64,000 nt of DNA from Amycolatopsis sp. NBRC 101858 (GCF_030269325.1 NZ_BSTD01000004.1:474558-538557), one strand, 5' to 3'. Shown: positions 19,876 to 28,477, counted from the first letter of the stretch. Translations and numbers: made by a program. Notes: a model not told the origin generated them from the letters alone.

Positions 19876-20274
19876 ATGAGCGAGGCGCCGGAGTGGCTGG
19901 ACGAGCACGGGCAGGTGGTGTTCGACGTGTTCGCGCAGGCGTGCACCTCCCGGGCGACGCTCGAGCACATCACCGGCCGGTGGGGGATCCTCGCGATGGC
20001 CGCGCTCCACGACGGCACGCTCCGGTTCAACGCGTTGCGCCGCCGGGTGTCCGGCGTGAGCGAGAAGATGCTGGCCCAGACCCTGCAGGCCCTCGAGCGC
20101 GACGGCTTCGTGCATCGAGAGGCGCAGCCGACGATCCCGCCGAAGGTCGAGTACAGCTTGACGCCACGCGGCCGCCGGACGGCGGCGCTGCTGCTGGCGC
20201 TGATCGAGGACGTCGAGGGGCAGATGCCGGAGGTCATGGAAGCCAACGCGGAGTACGACGCCGCGAAGCGCTAG
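19876..20274 (+). CDS. HxlR-family regulator (QorR-like)
   Basis: 132-residue MarR/HxlR-type winged helix: 'HITGRWGILAMAALHDGTLR', 'RVSGVSEKMLAQTLQALERD', and the wing 'KVEYSLTPRGRR'. The protein contains a single cysteine, C23 in 'FAQACTSRATLE', just ahead of the DNA-binding fold. In QorR and YodB relatives an N-terminal cysteine senses quinones or oxidants, so a redox-switched repressor of the divergent quinone reductase is the likely role (inferred). Confidence 0.88.
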   Translation: MSEAPEWLDEHGQVVFDVFAQACTSRATLEHITGRWGILAMAALHDGTLRFNALRRRVSGVSEKMLAQTLQALERDGFVHREAQPTIPPKVEYSLTPRGRRTAALLLALIEDVEGQMPEVMEANAEYDAAKR

Positions 20275-20275
20275 C

Positions 20276-20289
20276 CGTAACGCGTTCTA
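20276..20289 (+). promoter_or_regulatory. Degenerate AAC-nn-GTT (KstR-type) box
   Basis: CGTAACGCGTTCTA matches the mycobacterial KstR consensus TnnAACnnGTTnnA except for the first T. It lies directly after the hxlR stop and 193 bases before the better box at 20482. Both are followed by an AGT-rich extension. Could be a second, distal operator. Confidence 0.4.
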
Positions 20290-20398
20290 GTCTGGCTCGG
20301 GGAGCCGTGTCGCTTCGAGTTCGGGGTCGTTCAGCAGTGCCAGGGGCCAGGGTGCTCGGCGTGGCCCGGTCCGCCGCCCGTCGTGATCTTCGTGGCTT

Positions 20399-20437
20399 CG
20401 AGGTCGATGCCTCCGAGGGCGATTCGGCTCGACCTCG
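20399..20437 (+). terminator. Inverted repeat between hxlR and the steroid operon
   Basis: Nine-base perfect arms CGAGGTCGA / TCGACCTCG with a 21-base loop, in a gene-free stretch (20275-20506). It may terminate hxlR transcription before the steroid promoter. No coding sequence is recognised in this stretch. Confidence 0.35.
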
Positions 20438-20481
20438 CCTTGCTTGTCCATGCGCCCCGGCTCGCCGACCTTGCCCAAAGT

Positions 20482-20495
20482 TGGAACGTGTTCTA
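20482..20495 (+). promoter_or_regulatory. KstR-type operator ahead of the HIP operon
   Basis: TGGAACGTGTTCTA fits TnnAACnnGTTnnA at every fixed position. It ends 11 bases before the GTG of the first gene, leaving almost no leader. Transcription probably starts inside or just after the box, and the mRNA may be leaderless. Confidence 0.7.
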
Positions 20496-20506
20496 GTTTT
20501 GGGGAC

Positions 20507-21274
20507 GTGAAGACCGATCTGGGCCTGTCCGGCGCCGTCGTGCTCGTCACCGGCGGTGTCCGCGGGGTGGGCCGGGGCATCACCGACGTGTTCCTCGCCC
20601 ACGGCGCCCACGTCGTCACCTGCGCCCGGCGGGAAACCGCCACGAAAGCCGAGTTCGTCTCGTGCGATGTCCGTGACGAAGCCCAGGTCGCCGCCCTGAT
20701 CGACGGGATCGTCGCCGAGCACGGCCGTCTCGACGTCGTCGTCAACAACGCCGGCGGCGCCCCCTACGCGCCGGCCGCCGACGCCTCGCCGCGGCTGCAC
20801 GACAAGATCGTCCAGTTGAACCTGCTGGCCCCGCTGCTGGTCTCCCAGAAAGCCAACGCCGTCATGCAACGCCAGGACGGCGGCGGCTCCATCGTGATGA
20901 TCTCCAGCGTCAGCGGCACCCGCGCGTCACCCGGGACCGCCGCCTACGGCGCCGCGAAGGCGGGGCTCGACAACCTCACCGCCAGCCTCGCCGTCGAGTG
21001 GGCGCCCAAGGTGCGGGTCAACGCGCTGGACGTCGGCATGGTGCGGACCGAACAGTCCCACCTGCACTACGGCAGCGAGGCCGCGGTCGAGGCGGTCGGC
21101 AAGACCGTGCCGCTCGGCCGGCTCGCCGAGCCCGAGGAGGTGGGCGCCTGCGCCGCGTTCCTCGCCTCCGGCCTGGCTTCCTACGTCTCCGGCGCGACCC
21201 TGCGCGTCCACGGCGGGGGTGAGGTCCCGGCGTTCCTCGCCGCGGCCGACGTCAACCAACGGGAGGATTCGTGA
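20507..21274 (+). CDS. SDR-family oxidoreductase of the steroid C/D-ring operon (Rv3549c-like)
   Basis: 255-residue short-chain dehydrogenase. The cofactor loop is 'VLVTGGVRGVGRG', followed by 'DVVVNNAGGA', the catalytic Ser in 'MISSVSGTRASPG' and Tyr/Lys in 'AAYGAAKAG'. GTG 20507 is chosen because it begins right after the operator and gives the normal SDR N-terminus; an upstream in-frame ATG would run through the box. The stop overlaps the next GTG by four bases. Position as first gene of the echA20-ipdABC operon matches the M. tuberculosis Rv3549c/Rv3548c pair. The exact substrate (a CoA-linked methylindandione intermediate) is inferred. Confidence 0.85.
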   Translation: MKTDLGLSGAVVLVTGGVRGVGRGITDVFLAHGAHVVTCARRETATKAEFVSCDVRDEAQVAALIDGIVAEHGRLDVVVNNAGGAPYAPAADASPRLHDKIVQLNLLAPLLVSQKANAVMQRQDGGGSIVMISSVSGTRASPGTAAYGAAKAGLDNLTASLAVEWAPKVRVNALDVGMVRTEQSHLHYGSEAAVEAVGKTVPLGRLAEPEEVGACAAFLASGLASYVSGATLRVHGGGEVPAFLAAADVNQREDS

Positions 21275-22149
21275 GCAGGTTGTGCCAGGACCGGGCGGTC
21301 GTCGTGACCGGCGCCGGCCGCGGCATCGGGCGGGCGCACGCGCTCGCCTTCGCCGCCGAGGGCGCGCTGGTGGTGGTGAACGACGTGGACGCGGACGCGA
21401 CCGCCGGAGTCGTCGCCGAGATCGGGGCGCTGGGCGGCAAGGCCGTCGCCAACACCGACGACATCGCCGACTGGGCCGGGGCGAAGCACCTTGTCGACAC
21501 GGCGCTGGAGCACTTCGGCCGCCTCGACGTCCTGGTCAACAACGCGGGCTTCGTCCGCGACCGGATGCTGGTCAACCTCGGCGAGGACGAGTGGGACGCG
21601 GTCGTCCGCGTCCACCTGAAGGGACACTTCGCGCCCCTGCGGCACGCCGCGGACCATTGGCGGGCGGAGGCGAAGGCCGGGCGGGTGCCGAGCGCCCGGG
21701 TGATCAACACGAGTTCCGGTGCCGGGTTGCTGGGCAGCGTCGGCCAGGGCAACTATTCGGCGGCGAAGGCCGGCATCGCCGGGCTGACCGTCGTGGCGGC
21801 GGCCGAGCTGGCGCGCTACGGGGTGACGGTGAACGCGATCGCGCCGGCCGCGCGGACCCGGATGACCGAGGCCGTGTTCGCGTCGATGGCGCGCCCGGAC
21901 GAAGGCTTCGACGCGATGGCACCGGAGAACGTCTCGCCGCTGGTGGTCTGGCTGGGCAGCGAGGAGTCCGCGCCGGTGACCGGACGGGTGTTCGAGGTCG
22001 AGGGCGGCAAGGTGTCTCTCGCGCAGGCGTGGCGGCACGGCCCGGTCGTGGACAAGGGCGCCCGCTGGGAGCCGGCCGAGCTCGGCCCGGTGGTGAAGGA
22101 CCTGCTCGAGCAAGCGCCCGAGCCCGAACCCGTCTACGGAGCGAGCTGA
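21271..22149 (+). CDS. SDR-family oxidoreductase of the steroid C/D-ring operon (Rv3548c-like)
   Basis: 292 residues, a longer SDR resembling the dehydrogenase domain of multifunctional peroxisomal beta-oxidation enzymes. Motifs are 'VVVTGAGRGIGRAHALAFA', 'LDVLVNNAGFVRDRML', the Ser in 'INTSSGAGLLG' and Tyr/Lys in 'GNYSAAKAGIAG'. A C-terminal extension ('RWEPAELGPVVKDLLEQAP') is typical of that group. The GTG overlaps the previous stop and its TGA overlaps the echA20 ATG, so translation is coupled. It probably oxidises a hydroxyacyl-CoA during HIP side-chain or ring degradation. Confidence 0.85.
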   Translation: MSRLCQDRAVVVTGAGRGIGRAHALAFAAEGALVVVNDVDADATAGVVAEIGALGGKAVANTDDIADWAGAKHLVDTALEHFGRLDVLVNNAGFVRDRMLVNLGEDEWDAVVRVHLKGHFAPLRHAADHWRAEAKAGRVPSARVINTSSGAGLLGSVGQGNYSAAKAGIAGLTVVAAAELARYGVTVNAIAPAARTRMTEAVFASMARPDEGFDAMAPENVSPLVVWLGSEESAPVTGRVFEVEGGKVSLAQAWRHGPVVDKGARWEPAELGPVVKDLLEQAPEPEPVYGAS

Positions 22150-22889
22150 TGGGCATCCTGACCAAGCGCGACGGCCACGTCGAGGTGATCACCGTCGACT
22201 ACCCGCCGGTGAACGCGCTGCCCGTGCAGGGCTGGTTCGACCTCGCGGACGCGCTCAAGAAGGCCGGCGAGGACTCTGACGTCCACGTGGTCGTGCTCCG
22301 CGCGGAAGGCCGGGGCTTCAACGCGGGTGTCGACATCAAGGAGATCCAGCGCAGCGCCGGGTACGACGCGCTCGTCGGCGCGAACCGGGGCTGTTACGCG
22401 GCTTTCGGCGCGGTCTACGACTGCGCGGTGCCGGTCGTCACCGCGGTGCACGGCTTCTGCCTCGGCGGCGGCATCGGCCTCGCCGGCAACTCCGACGTCG
22501 TCATCGCCTCCGACGACGCCACCTTCGGCGTCCCCGAGGTCGAGCGGGGAGCTTTGGGTGCCGCGACGCACCTGGCCCGGCTGGTGCCGCAGCACCTCAT
22601 GCGCACGCTTTACTTCACCGCGCGCACCATCACCGCCGCCGAGCTGCACACGCACGGCTCGGTCTACCAGGTCGTGCCGCGCGCCGAGCTGGACGACGCC
22701 GCCCTGGCCATCGCCCGCGACATCGCGAAGAAGGACCCGCGGGTGATCCGGGCGGCGAAAGAGGCCCTGAACGGCATCGACACCCAGCAGGTGCACCGCA
22801 GCTACCGGTTCGAGCAGGGTTTCACCTTCGAACTCAACCTGCTCGGTGCGTCCGACGAAGCCCGCGAGGAGTTCTTGAATGGCCGATAA
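22149..22889 (+). CDS. echA20: EchA20, crotonase-family ring-opening hydrolase
   Basis: 246-residue crotonase-fold protein. The oxyanion segments are 'RGFNAGVDIKEI' and 'GFCLGGGIGLAGNSDVVIA'. In M. tuberculosis EchA20 hydrolyses the D-ring of HIEC-CoA to give COCHEA-CoA, the substrate of IpdAB. The immediate downstream ipdA and ipdB genes (11-base overlap with ipdA) support this assignment over a generic enoyl-CoA hydratase. ATG 22149 shares an A with the preceding TGA. Confidence 0.9.
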   Translation: MGILTKRDGHVEVITVDYPPVNALPVQGWFDLADALKKAGEDSDVHVVVLRAEGRGFNAGVDIKEIQRSAGYDALVGANRGCYAAFGAVYDCAVPVVTAVHGFCLGGGIGLAGNSDVVIASDDATFGVPEVERGALGAATHLARLVPQHLMRTLYFTARTITAAELHTHGSVYQVVPRAELDDAALAIARDIAKKDPRVIRAAKEALNGIDTQQVHRSYRFEQGFTFELNLLGASDEAREEFLNGR

Positions 22890-23742
22890 GCGCACGACCG
22901 CCGACGACGTCGCGGCGGAGCTCCGCGACGGCATGACCATCGGCATCGGCGGCTGGGGCTCCCGGCGCAAGCCGATGGCGCTGGTCCGCGCGATCCTCCG
23001 CACGCCCGTGAAGGACCTGACCGTGGTGTCCTACGGCGGCCCCGACGTCGGCCTGCTGTGCGCGGCCGGCAAGGTGAAGCGCGTGGTGTTCGGGTTCGTC
23101 ACGCTCGACTCCATCCCGTTCGACCCGTGGTTCGGCCGCGCCCGCGAGACCGGCGCGATCGCCGTCACCGAGTACGACGAGGGCATGTTCGGCGCCGCGC
23201 TTTCCGCGGCGGCGCAACGGCTTCCGTTCCTCCCGATGCGCGCCGGGCTCGGCTCGGAAGTGATGCGCGCCAACCCGGACCTGCGGACCGTGCGCTCGCC
23301 CTACGCCGACGGCGAGGAGCTGGTCGCGGTCCCGGCCCAGCACCTCGACGTCGCGCTCGTGCACCTCAACCGCGCCGACGCTCGCGGCAACGCCCAGTAC
23401 CTCGGCCCGGACCCGTACTTCGACGACCTGTTCTGCCTGGCGGCGGCCAAGCGGTTCGTGTCGGTCGAGAAGGTCGTCGACACGCCCGAGCTGCTGGCGG
23501 GCGGGCCGGTGCAGTCGCTGCTGCTCAACCGGGGCGCGGTCGACGGCGTCGTCGAGGCCCCGCGCGGCGCCCACTTCACCACGGCGGTCCCGGACTACGG
23601 CCGCGATGAACGCTTCCAGCGCCACTACGCCGCTTGCGCCAAGGATCCCGAGGCGTGGCCGGGGTTCGTGGACCGGTTCCTCTCCGGCGGCGACGCGCAG
23701 TACCTGTCCGAAGTGGACAAGTTCGAGGCGGAGGCGGCATGA
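22879..23742 (+). CDS. ipdA: IpdA, alpha subunit of the COCHEA-CoA hydrolase
   Basis: 287 residues, class I CoA-transferase-fold alpha subunit with the N-terminal 'DGMTIGIGGWGSRRKPMALV' loop and 'YGGPDVGLLCAAGKVKRVV'. IpdAB looks like a CoA-transferase but hydrolyses the last steroid ring of COCHEA-CoA. Neighbours echA20, ipdB and ipdC identify it. The ATG overlaps echA20 by 11 bases, and the stop overlaps the ipdB ATG (ATGA), fitting an obligate heteromer. Confidence 0.93.
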   Translation: MADKRTTADDVAAELRDGMTIGIGGWGSRRKPMALVRAILRTPVKDLTVVSYGGPDVGLLCAAGKVKRVVFGFVTLDSIPFDPWFGRARETGAIAVTEYDEGMFGAALSAAAQRLPFLPMRAGLGSEVMRANPDLRTVRSPYADGEELVAVPAQHLDVALVHLNRADARGNAQYLGPDPYFDDLFCLAAAKRFVSVEKVVDTPELLAGGPVQSLLLNRGAVDGVVEAPRGAHFTTAVPDYGRDERFQRHYAACAKDPEAWPGFVDRFLSGGDAQYLSEVDKFEAEAA

Positions 23743-24470
23743 GCGCGACCCGGGCCGAGATCGCCGTCGTGGCGGTGGCCGAGCTGTTCCGCGGCGACGG
23801 CGAGATCGTCGTCAGCCCGATGGGCCTGATCCCGCAGCTCGGCGCGAAGCTCGCGCGGCTGACCTTCGAACCCGACCTGCTGATGTCCGACGGCGAGGCG
23901 TACCTGGTCACCACCGACGGCGTCGTCGAGGGCTGGCAGCCGTTCCGCAAGATGCTCGACACGATCGTCCCGCACGGGCGGCGCCACGTCGTCATGGGCG
24001 CGAACCAGGTCGACCGGTACGGCAACCAGAACATCTCCGCGATCGGCGACCACGCGCGGCCGAAGAAGCAGCTGCTGGGGGTGCGGGGCGCGCCGGGCAA
24101 CACCGTCAACCACCGCACCAGCTACTGGGTTCCCCGGCACTCCTCGCGGGTCTTCGTGGACACCGTGGACGTCGTTTCCGGCGTGGGCTACGACAACGCG
24201 GCCAAGGCGGGCCCGTCGGCCGAGAAGTTCCACGACGTCCACCGGGTCGTCACCAACCTCGGCGTGTTCGACTTCGCCACGCCCGACCACTCGATGCGGG
24301 CGGTGTCGCTGCACCCGGGCGTCACACAGGACGAGGTCGCGGCGGCGACGACGTTCGAGATCGACTTCGGCAGCGTCGTGACCAGCCGCGAGCCGAGCGA
24401 CGAAGAACTGCGGCTCATCCGCGAGGTCGTGGACCCGAAGAGCCTGCGCGACAAGGAAGTCCCGGCGTGA
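23739..24470 (+). CDS. ipdB: IpdB, beta subunit of the COCHEA-CoA hydrolase
   Basis: 243 residues, CoA-transferase beta-like subunit. The family's glutamate region appears as 'FEPDLLMSDGEAYLV'; 'GANQVDRYGNQNISAIGD' and 'GAPGNTVNH' are characteristic. It pairs with IpdA for hydrolytic opening of the remaining carbocycle. ATG 23739 is fixed by the ATGA overlap with ipdA; its own stop overlaps the ipdC GTG. Confidence 0.93.
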   Translation: MSATRAEIAVVAVAELFRGDGEIVVSPMGLIPQLGAKLARLTFEPDLLMSDGEAYLVTTDGVVEGWQPFRKMLDTIVPHGRRHVVMGANQVDRYGNQNISAIGDHARPKKQLLGVRGAPGNTVNHRTSYWVPRHSSRVFVDTVDVVSGVGYDNAAKAGPSAEKFHDVHRVVTNLGVFDFATPDHSMRAVSLHPGVTQDEVAAATTFEIDFGSVVTSREPSDEELRLIREVVDPKSLRDKEVPA

Positions 24471-25522
24471 AGACGGCGCTGACGGAGCTCGTCGGCATCG
24501 AGCACCCGGTCGTGCAGACCGGGATGGGCTGGGTCGCCGGCCCGCGGCTCGTCTCGGCGACGGCCGAAGCGGGTGCGCTCGGCATCCTGGCCTCGGCCAC
24601 GATGACCTACCCCGAACTGGAAAACGCGATCGCGGAAGTCAAGAAGCGCACGGAGAAACCGTTCGGCGTCAACCTGCGCGCCGACGCGGCCGACGCCGGC
24701 GACCGCGTCGACCTGCTGATCCGCGAGGGCGTCAAGGTGGCGTCGTTCGCGCTCGCGCCGCGCAAGGAGATGATCGCCAAGCTGCGGGACCACGGGATCG
24801 TCGTCATCCCGTCCATCGGCGCCGCACGCCACGCCGAGAAGGTCGCCGCCTGGGGCGCCGACGCCGTCATCGTCCAGGGCGGCGAAGGCGGCGGCCACAC
24901 CGGGGGAGTGGCGACCACGCTGCTGCTGCCGTCGGTGCTGGACGCCGTCGACATCCCGGTCGTGGCCGCCGGCGGGTTCTTCGACGGACGCGGTCTCGCC
25001 GCGGCCCTCGCGTACGGCGCGGCGGGCGTCGCGATGGGCACCCGGTTCCTGCTGAGCAAGGAGAGCACGGTCCCCGACGAGGTCAAGCGCGTCTACCTCG
25101 AGCAGGGTCTCACCGGGACGGTCGTCACCCGGCGCGTCGACGGCCTGCCGCACCGGGTGCTGCGCACCGACCTCGTCGAGAAGCTCGAACGCACCGGCCG
25201 GCTTCGCGGGCTCGCCCAGGCCGCGAGAAATGCCCTCCGCTTCCGGAATATCACCGGACTGTCCCCGGTTGCGATGGTCAAAGAAGGCCTTGCGATGAAG
25301 CACGGCAACGATCTGACCTGGAGTCAGCTGGTCATGGCGGCCAACACCCCGATGCTGTTGCGGGCGGGGCTGGTCGACGGCCGGACGGACGCCGGAGTGC
25401 TAGCGTCGGGACAGGTGGTGGGCATGATCCACGACCTGCCCACGGTGGCCGGGATCGTCGAGGGCACAGTGGCCGAGGCAGGTGAGATCCTGCGGAGACT
25501 CGGCCGGGAAACGGGAGGGTGA
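24467..25522 (+). CDS. ipdC: IpdC, FMN-dependent dehydrogenase of the HIP pathway (nitronate-monooxygenase fold)
   Basis: 351 residues, TIM-barrel flavoprotein of the NPD/2-nitropropane dioxygenase group: '[20 protein letters not shown]', '[12 protein letters not shown]', '[20 protein letters not shown]' (phosphate-binding) and '[11 protein letters not shown]'. Such proteins are often labelled nitronate monooxygenases, but in this operon position the M. tuberculosis IpdC role (oxidation of 5-OH-HIC-CoA) is more likely. GTG 24467 overlaps the ipdB stop. Confidence 0.9.
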   Translation: MKTALTELVGIEHPVVQTGMGWVAGPRLVSATAEAGALGILASATMTYPELENAIAEVKKRTEKPFGVNLRADAADAGDRVDLLIREGVKVASFALAPRKEMIAKLRDHGIVVIPSIGAARHAEKVAAWGADAVIVQGGEGGGHTGGVATTLLLPSVLDAVDIPVVAAGGFFDGRGLAAALAYGAAGVAMGTRFLLSKESTVPDEVKRVYLEQGLTGTVVTRRVDGLPHRVLRTDLVEKLERTGRLRGLAQAARNALRFRNITGLSPVAMVKEGLAMKHGNDLTWSQLVMAANTPMLLRAGLVDGRTDAGVLASGQVVGMIHDLPTVAGIVEGTVAEAGEILRRLGRETGG

Positions 25523-25524
25523 GC

Positions 25525-26529
25525 GTGGCGCTCAAGGTCGGTTACAAGGCGTCGGCGGAGCAGTTCGGACCGCGGGACCTGGTCGAGTACGCGGTGCGTG
25601 CCGAAGAGGTCGGCCTCGACTCGGTCTGGGTGTCGGATCACTTCCTGCCGTGGCGCCACGAGGGTGGGCACGCGCCGTGGGCGCTGGCGTGGATGCCGGC
25701 GGTCGCCGAGCGCACGAAGCGGGTGCAGATCGGCACGAGCGTGCTGACCCCGACGTTCCGGTACAACCCGGCCGTGATCGCGCAGGCGTTCGCGACGATG
25801 TCGCTGCTGTCCGGCGGCCGCGTGATCCTCGGCGTGGGGTCCGGCGAGGCGCTGAACGAGATCGCCGTGTCGGGGCGCGAGTGGCCGGAGTTCAAGGAGC
25901 GCTTCGCCCGGCTGCGCGAGTCGGTCAAGCTGATCCGCGAGCTGTGGACCAGCGACAACGTGAACTTCGACGGCGAGTACTACAAGCTGGTCGACGCACG
26001 CATCTACGACCGGCCGGAGCAGCCGGTGCCGGTGTACATCGCCGCAGGCGGCCCGGTGGTGGCCAAGTACGCGGGCCGGTCCGGCGACGGGTTCATCTGC
26101 ACGTCCGGCAAGGGCATGGACCTGTACACGGAGAAGCTGATGCCCGCGGTCAAGGAAGGCGCCGAGGCGGCCGAGAAGACCGTCGACGACATCGACCGGA
26201 CCATCGAGATCAAGATGTCGTACGACCGCGACCACGAGAAGGCGCTGGAGAACACCCGCTTCTGGGCGCCGCTGTCGCTGTCGGCGGAGCAGAAGCACAG
26301 CGTCACCTCGGCCGACGAGATGGAGCGGCTGGCCGACGAGCTGCCGATCGAGCAGGTCGCCAAGCGCTGGATCGTCGCGTCCGACCCGGACGAGGCGGTG
26401 GCCCAGATCAAGCCGTACCTGGACGCGGGCCTCAACCACCTCGTCTTCCACGGCCCGGGCCACGACCAGGAGCGGTTCCTGACCCAGTTCTCCGAGGACG
26501 TGCTGCCGAAGCTGCGCGCCCTCGGCTGA
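25525..26529 (+). CDS. fgd: F420-dependent glucose-6-phosphate dehydrogenase
   Basis: 334 residues, luciferase-like F420 enzyme. The N-terminal '[20 protein letters not shown]', '[17 protein letters not shown]' (H39 and W43, matching the catalytic H40/W44 of mycobacterial Fgd1), '[20 protein letters not shown]' and '[14 protein letters not shown]' are diagnostic. It reduces F420 with glucose-6-phosphate. GTG 25525 is chosen because GGGAGG ends six bases upstream; an alternative GTG at 25519 overlaps the ipdC stop. Its position as last gene of a steroid-degradation operon is unusual and suggests F420H2 demand under the same conditions. Confidence 0.93.
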   Translation: MALKVGYKASAEQFGPRDLVEYAVRAEEVGLDSVWVSDHFLPWRHEGGHAPWALAWMPAVAERTKRVQIGTSVLTPTFRYNPAVIAQAFATMSLLSGGRVILGVGSGEALNEIAVSGREWPEFKERFARLRESVKLIRELWTSDNVNFDGEYYKLVDARIYDRPEQPVPVYIAAGGPVVAKYAGRSGDGFICTSGKGMDLYTEKLMPAVKEGAEAAEKTVDDIDRTIEIKMSYDRDHEKALENTRFWAPLSLSAEQKHSVTSADEMERLADELPIEQVAKRWIVASDPDEAVAQIKPYLDAGLNHLVFHGPGHDQERFLTQFSEDVLPKLRALG

Positions 26530-26530
26530 G

Positions 26531-26562
26531 TCACAGCCGTTCGATGTCACAGCCGTTCGATG
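26531..26562. repeat. Perfect 16-bp tandem duplication at the 3' end of fadA6
   Basis: TCACAGCCGTTCGATG occurs twice back to back (26531-26546 and 26547-26562). The inner copy encodes the fadA6 stop and last codons; the outer copy fills the gap to the fgd stop. It looks like a recent slippage duplication. Confidence 0.95.
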
Positions 26563-27698
26563 ATGGTGACGTTGGCGGTGCCACCGCCTTCGCACATCGT
26601 CTGCAGGCCGTAGCGGCCGCCGCGGCGCTCCAGCTCGTGCAGGAGCGTCGCGAGGAGCTTCGTCCCGGTCGCCCCGATGGGGTGACCGAGGGCGATGCCG
26701 CCGCCGTTCACGTTGACGCGTGACGGGTCGGCGCCCGTTTCGTCCAGCCATGCCAGCACCACGCTGGCGAACGCCTCGTTGACCTCGAACAGGTCGATGT
26801 CGTCGATCGCGAGCCCGGTTTTCCGGAGCGCGTAGGACGTCGCGGGGATCGGGCCGGTCAGCATCCAGACCGGGTCGGCCGCGCGGACCGACAGGTGGTG
26901 GATGCGCGCCCGGGGCGTCAGGCCGTGCTCCTTCACGAACGCTTCGGAAGCGACCAGAGCCGCGCTGGCGCCGTCGGAGATCTGGCTGGCCACGGCCGCC
27001 GTCAGGCGGGACTCCGGAGCGAGCGGCTTCAACCCGCGCATCCGCTCCAGCGACGTGTCCCGGCGCGGGCCCTCGTCCTGCTCGAAGCCGTCGACGGGCG
27101 CGATCTCGGCGTCGAAAAACCCGGAATCGATGGCGGCGAGGGCTCGCTGATGGCTGCGGAAGGCGTATTCCTCCATCGCCTCGCGGCTGAGGTCCCAGTG
27201 CGCGGCGATCATGTCGGCGCTGCGGAACTGCGACACCTCGACACTGCCGTAGCGCTCCTGCCAGCCCTTCGAGCCGGAGAACGGGTCGTCGAAGCCGTAC
27301 TCGCGCCCGGCCAGCATCGCCGCGCTGATCGGGATGCGGCTCATGTTCTGCACGCCGCCGGCCAGCACCAGGTCCTGCGTGCCGGACATGACGGCCTGCG
27401 CCGCGAAGTGCACGGCCTGCTGGCTCGACCCGCACTGCCGGTCGATCGTCACGCCGGGCACGTGGTCCGGGAACCCGGCCGCCAGCCACGCCGTGCGCGC
27501 GATGTTGCCCGACTGCGGGCCCAGGGTGTCCGTGCAGCCGAGGATGACGTCGTCGACCAGGTCCGGGTCGACGCCCGCGCGCTCGACGACCGCCCGGATG
27601 ACGTGCGCGCCGAGGTCGGCGGAGTGCCACCCGGACAGCGCGCCGCCGCGCCGGCCCACGGGCGTGCGGACCGCGTCGAGGAGGAAGGCTTCGGGCAC
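26547..27698 (-). CDS. fadA6: Thiolase FadA6 (acetyl-CoA acyltransferase)
   Basis: 383-residue thiolase. The nucleophilic cysteine is in 'TIDRQCGSSQQAVH', the His in 'NGGGIALGHPIGATGTK' and the second Cys in 'TMCEGGGTAN'. It cleaves a beta-ketoacyl-CoA intermediate of HIP degradation. GTG 27698 follows AGGAG by five bases and starts right at the conserved 'EAFLLDAVRTPVGRRGG'. It is last in a leftward operon fadE30-ipdF-fadA6, with eight bases to ipdF. Confidence 0.9.
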   Translation of the reverse strand: MPEAFLLDAVRTPVGRRGGALSGWHSADLGAHVIRAVVERAGVDPDLVDDVILGCTDTLGPQSGNIARTAWLAAGFPDHVPGVTIDRQCGSSQQAVHFAAQAVMSGTQDLVLAGGVQNMSRIPISAAMLAGREYGFDDPFSGSKGWQERYGSVEVSQFRSADMIAAHWDLSREAMEEYAFRSHQRALAAIDSGFFDAEIAPVDGFEQDEGPRRDTSLERMRGLKPLAPESRLTAAVASQISDGASAALVASEAFVKEHGLTPRARIHHLSVRAADPVWMLTGPIPATSYALRKTGLAIDDIDLFEVNEAFASVVLAWLDETGADPSRVNVNGGGIALGHPIGATGTKLLATLLHELERRGGRYGLQTMCEGGGTANVTIIERL

Positions 27699-27706
27699 GG
27701 GAGCTC

Positions 27707-28477
27707 CTAGGGGTGCTGGCTGCTGACGGAGACGACTTCGCCGGTGAGGTAGCTCGCGTAGTCGCTGGCGAGGAAGACCATGACGTTGGCGACCTCCCAC
27801 GGCTCGGCGGCGCGGCCGAACGCTTCGCGTTTGGTCAGGTCTTCCAGCAGCTCGTCGCTGGTCACCTTGGCGAGGAAGGGATGCATGGCGAGGCTCGGCG
27901 CGACGGCGTTGATCCGGACGCCGTGCTCGGCGGCGTCGAGCGCCGAACACCGCGTCAGCGCCATCACCCCGGCCTTCGCGGCGGCGTAGTGCGCCTGCCC
28001 GGCCTGGGCCCGCCAGCCGATCACCGACGCGTTGTTGACGATCGCCCCGCCGCCGCCCTGGGCGACGAACTGCCTGAGCGCCGCGCGCGTGCACCGGAAA
28101 GTCCCGGTGAGCGTGATGTCCAGCACGCGGGACCATTCGTCGTCGGCCATGTCCAGCACGGACTTCGTCCCGCCCAGCCCGGCGTTGTTGACCATGACGT
28201 CGAGGCGTCCGAAGTGATCCACCGCGCCGTCGACGAGCGCCTGGACCTGATCCTCGGCCGTGACGTCGCAGGGAATCGCGTGCACCTTGCCGAGCGAAGC
28301 CAGCTCGGCCGCCTTCTCGCCGAGCCGCCGTTCGTGCCAGTCGGAGATGACGACGCTCGCGCCCTCCTCCAGGCACCGCTTGGCCACGGCGGACCCGATG
28401 CCAGTGCCGGCCGCCGCGGTGACCACGACGACCTTGCCGGCCAGCAAGTCGTGGCCCGGTGGGTACTGCGGGATCAC
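27707..28477 (-). CDS. ipdF: IpdF, short-chain reductase of the HIP pathway
   Basis: 256-residue SDR with 'VVVVTAAAGTGIGSAVAKRC', 'LDVMVNNAGLGGTKSVLDM', catalytic Ser in 'NNASVIGWRAQAG' and Tyr/Lys in 'AHYAAAKAGVMA'. The N-terminus 'PQYPPGHDLLAGKVVVVT' is characteristic of Rv3559c-type IpdF, which acts on the 5-oxo group of HIP-CoA. GTG 28477 overlaps the fadE30 stop by four bases. Confidence 0.88.
   Translation of the reverse strand: MIPQYPPGHDLLAGKVVVVTAAAGTGIGSAVAKRCLEEGASVVISDWHERRLGEKAAELASLGKVHAIPCDVTAEDQVQALVDGAVDHFGRLDVMVNNAGLGGTKSVLDMADDEWSRVLDITLTGTFRCTRAALRQFVAQGGGGAIVNNASVIGWRAQAGQAHYAAAKAGVMALTRCSALDAAEHGVRINAVAPSLAMHPFLAKVTSDELLEDLTKREAFGRAAEPWEVANVMVFLASDYASYLTGEVVSVSSQHP

Noticed and set aside
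20290-20480. Small gene between hxlR and the HIP operon
   Set aside because: No frame with a ribosome-binding site and protein-like codon use; treated as regulatory or non-coding.
24467-25522. Nitronate monooxygenase
   Set aside because: Fold fits, but position between ipdB and fgd in the HIP operon makes IpdC the better call.
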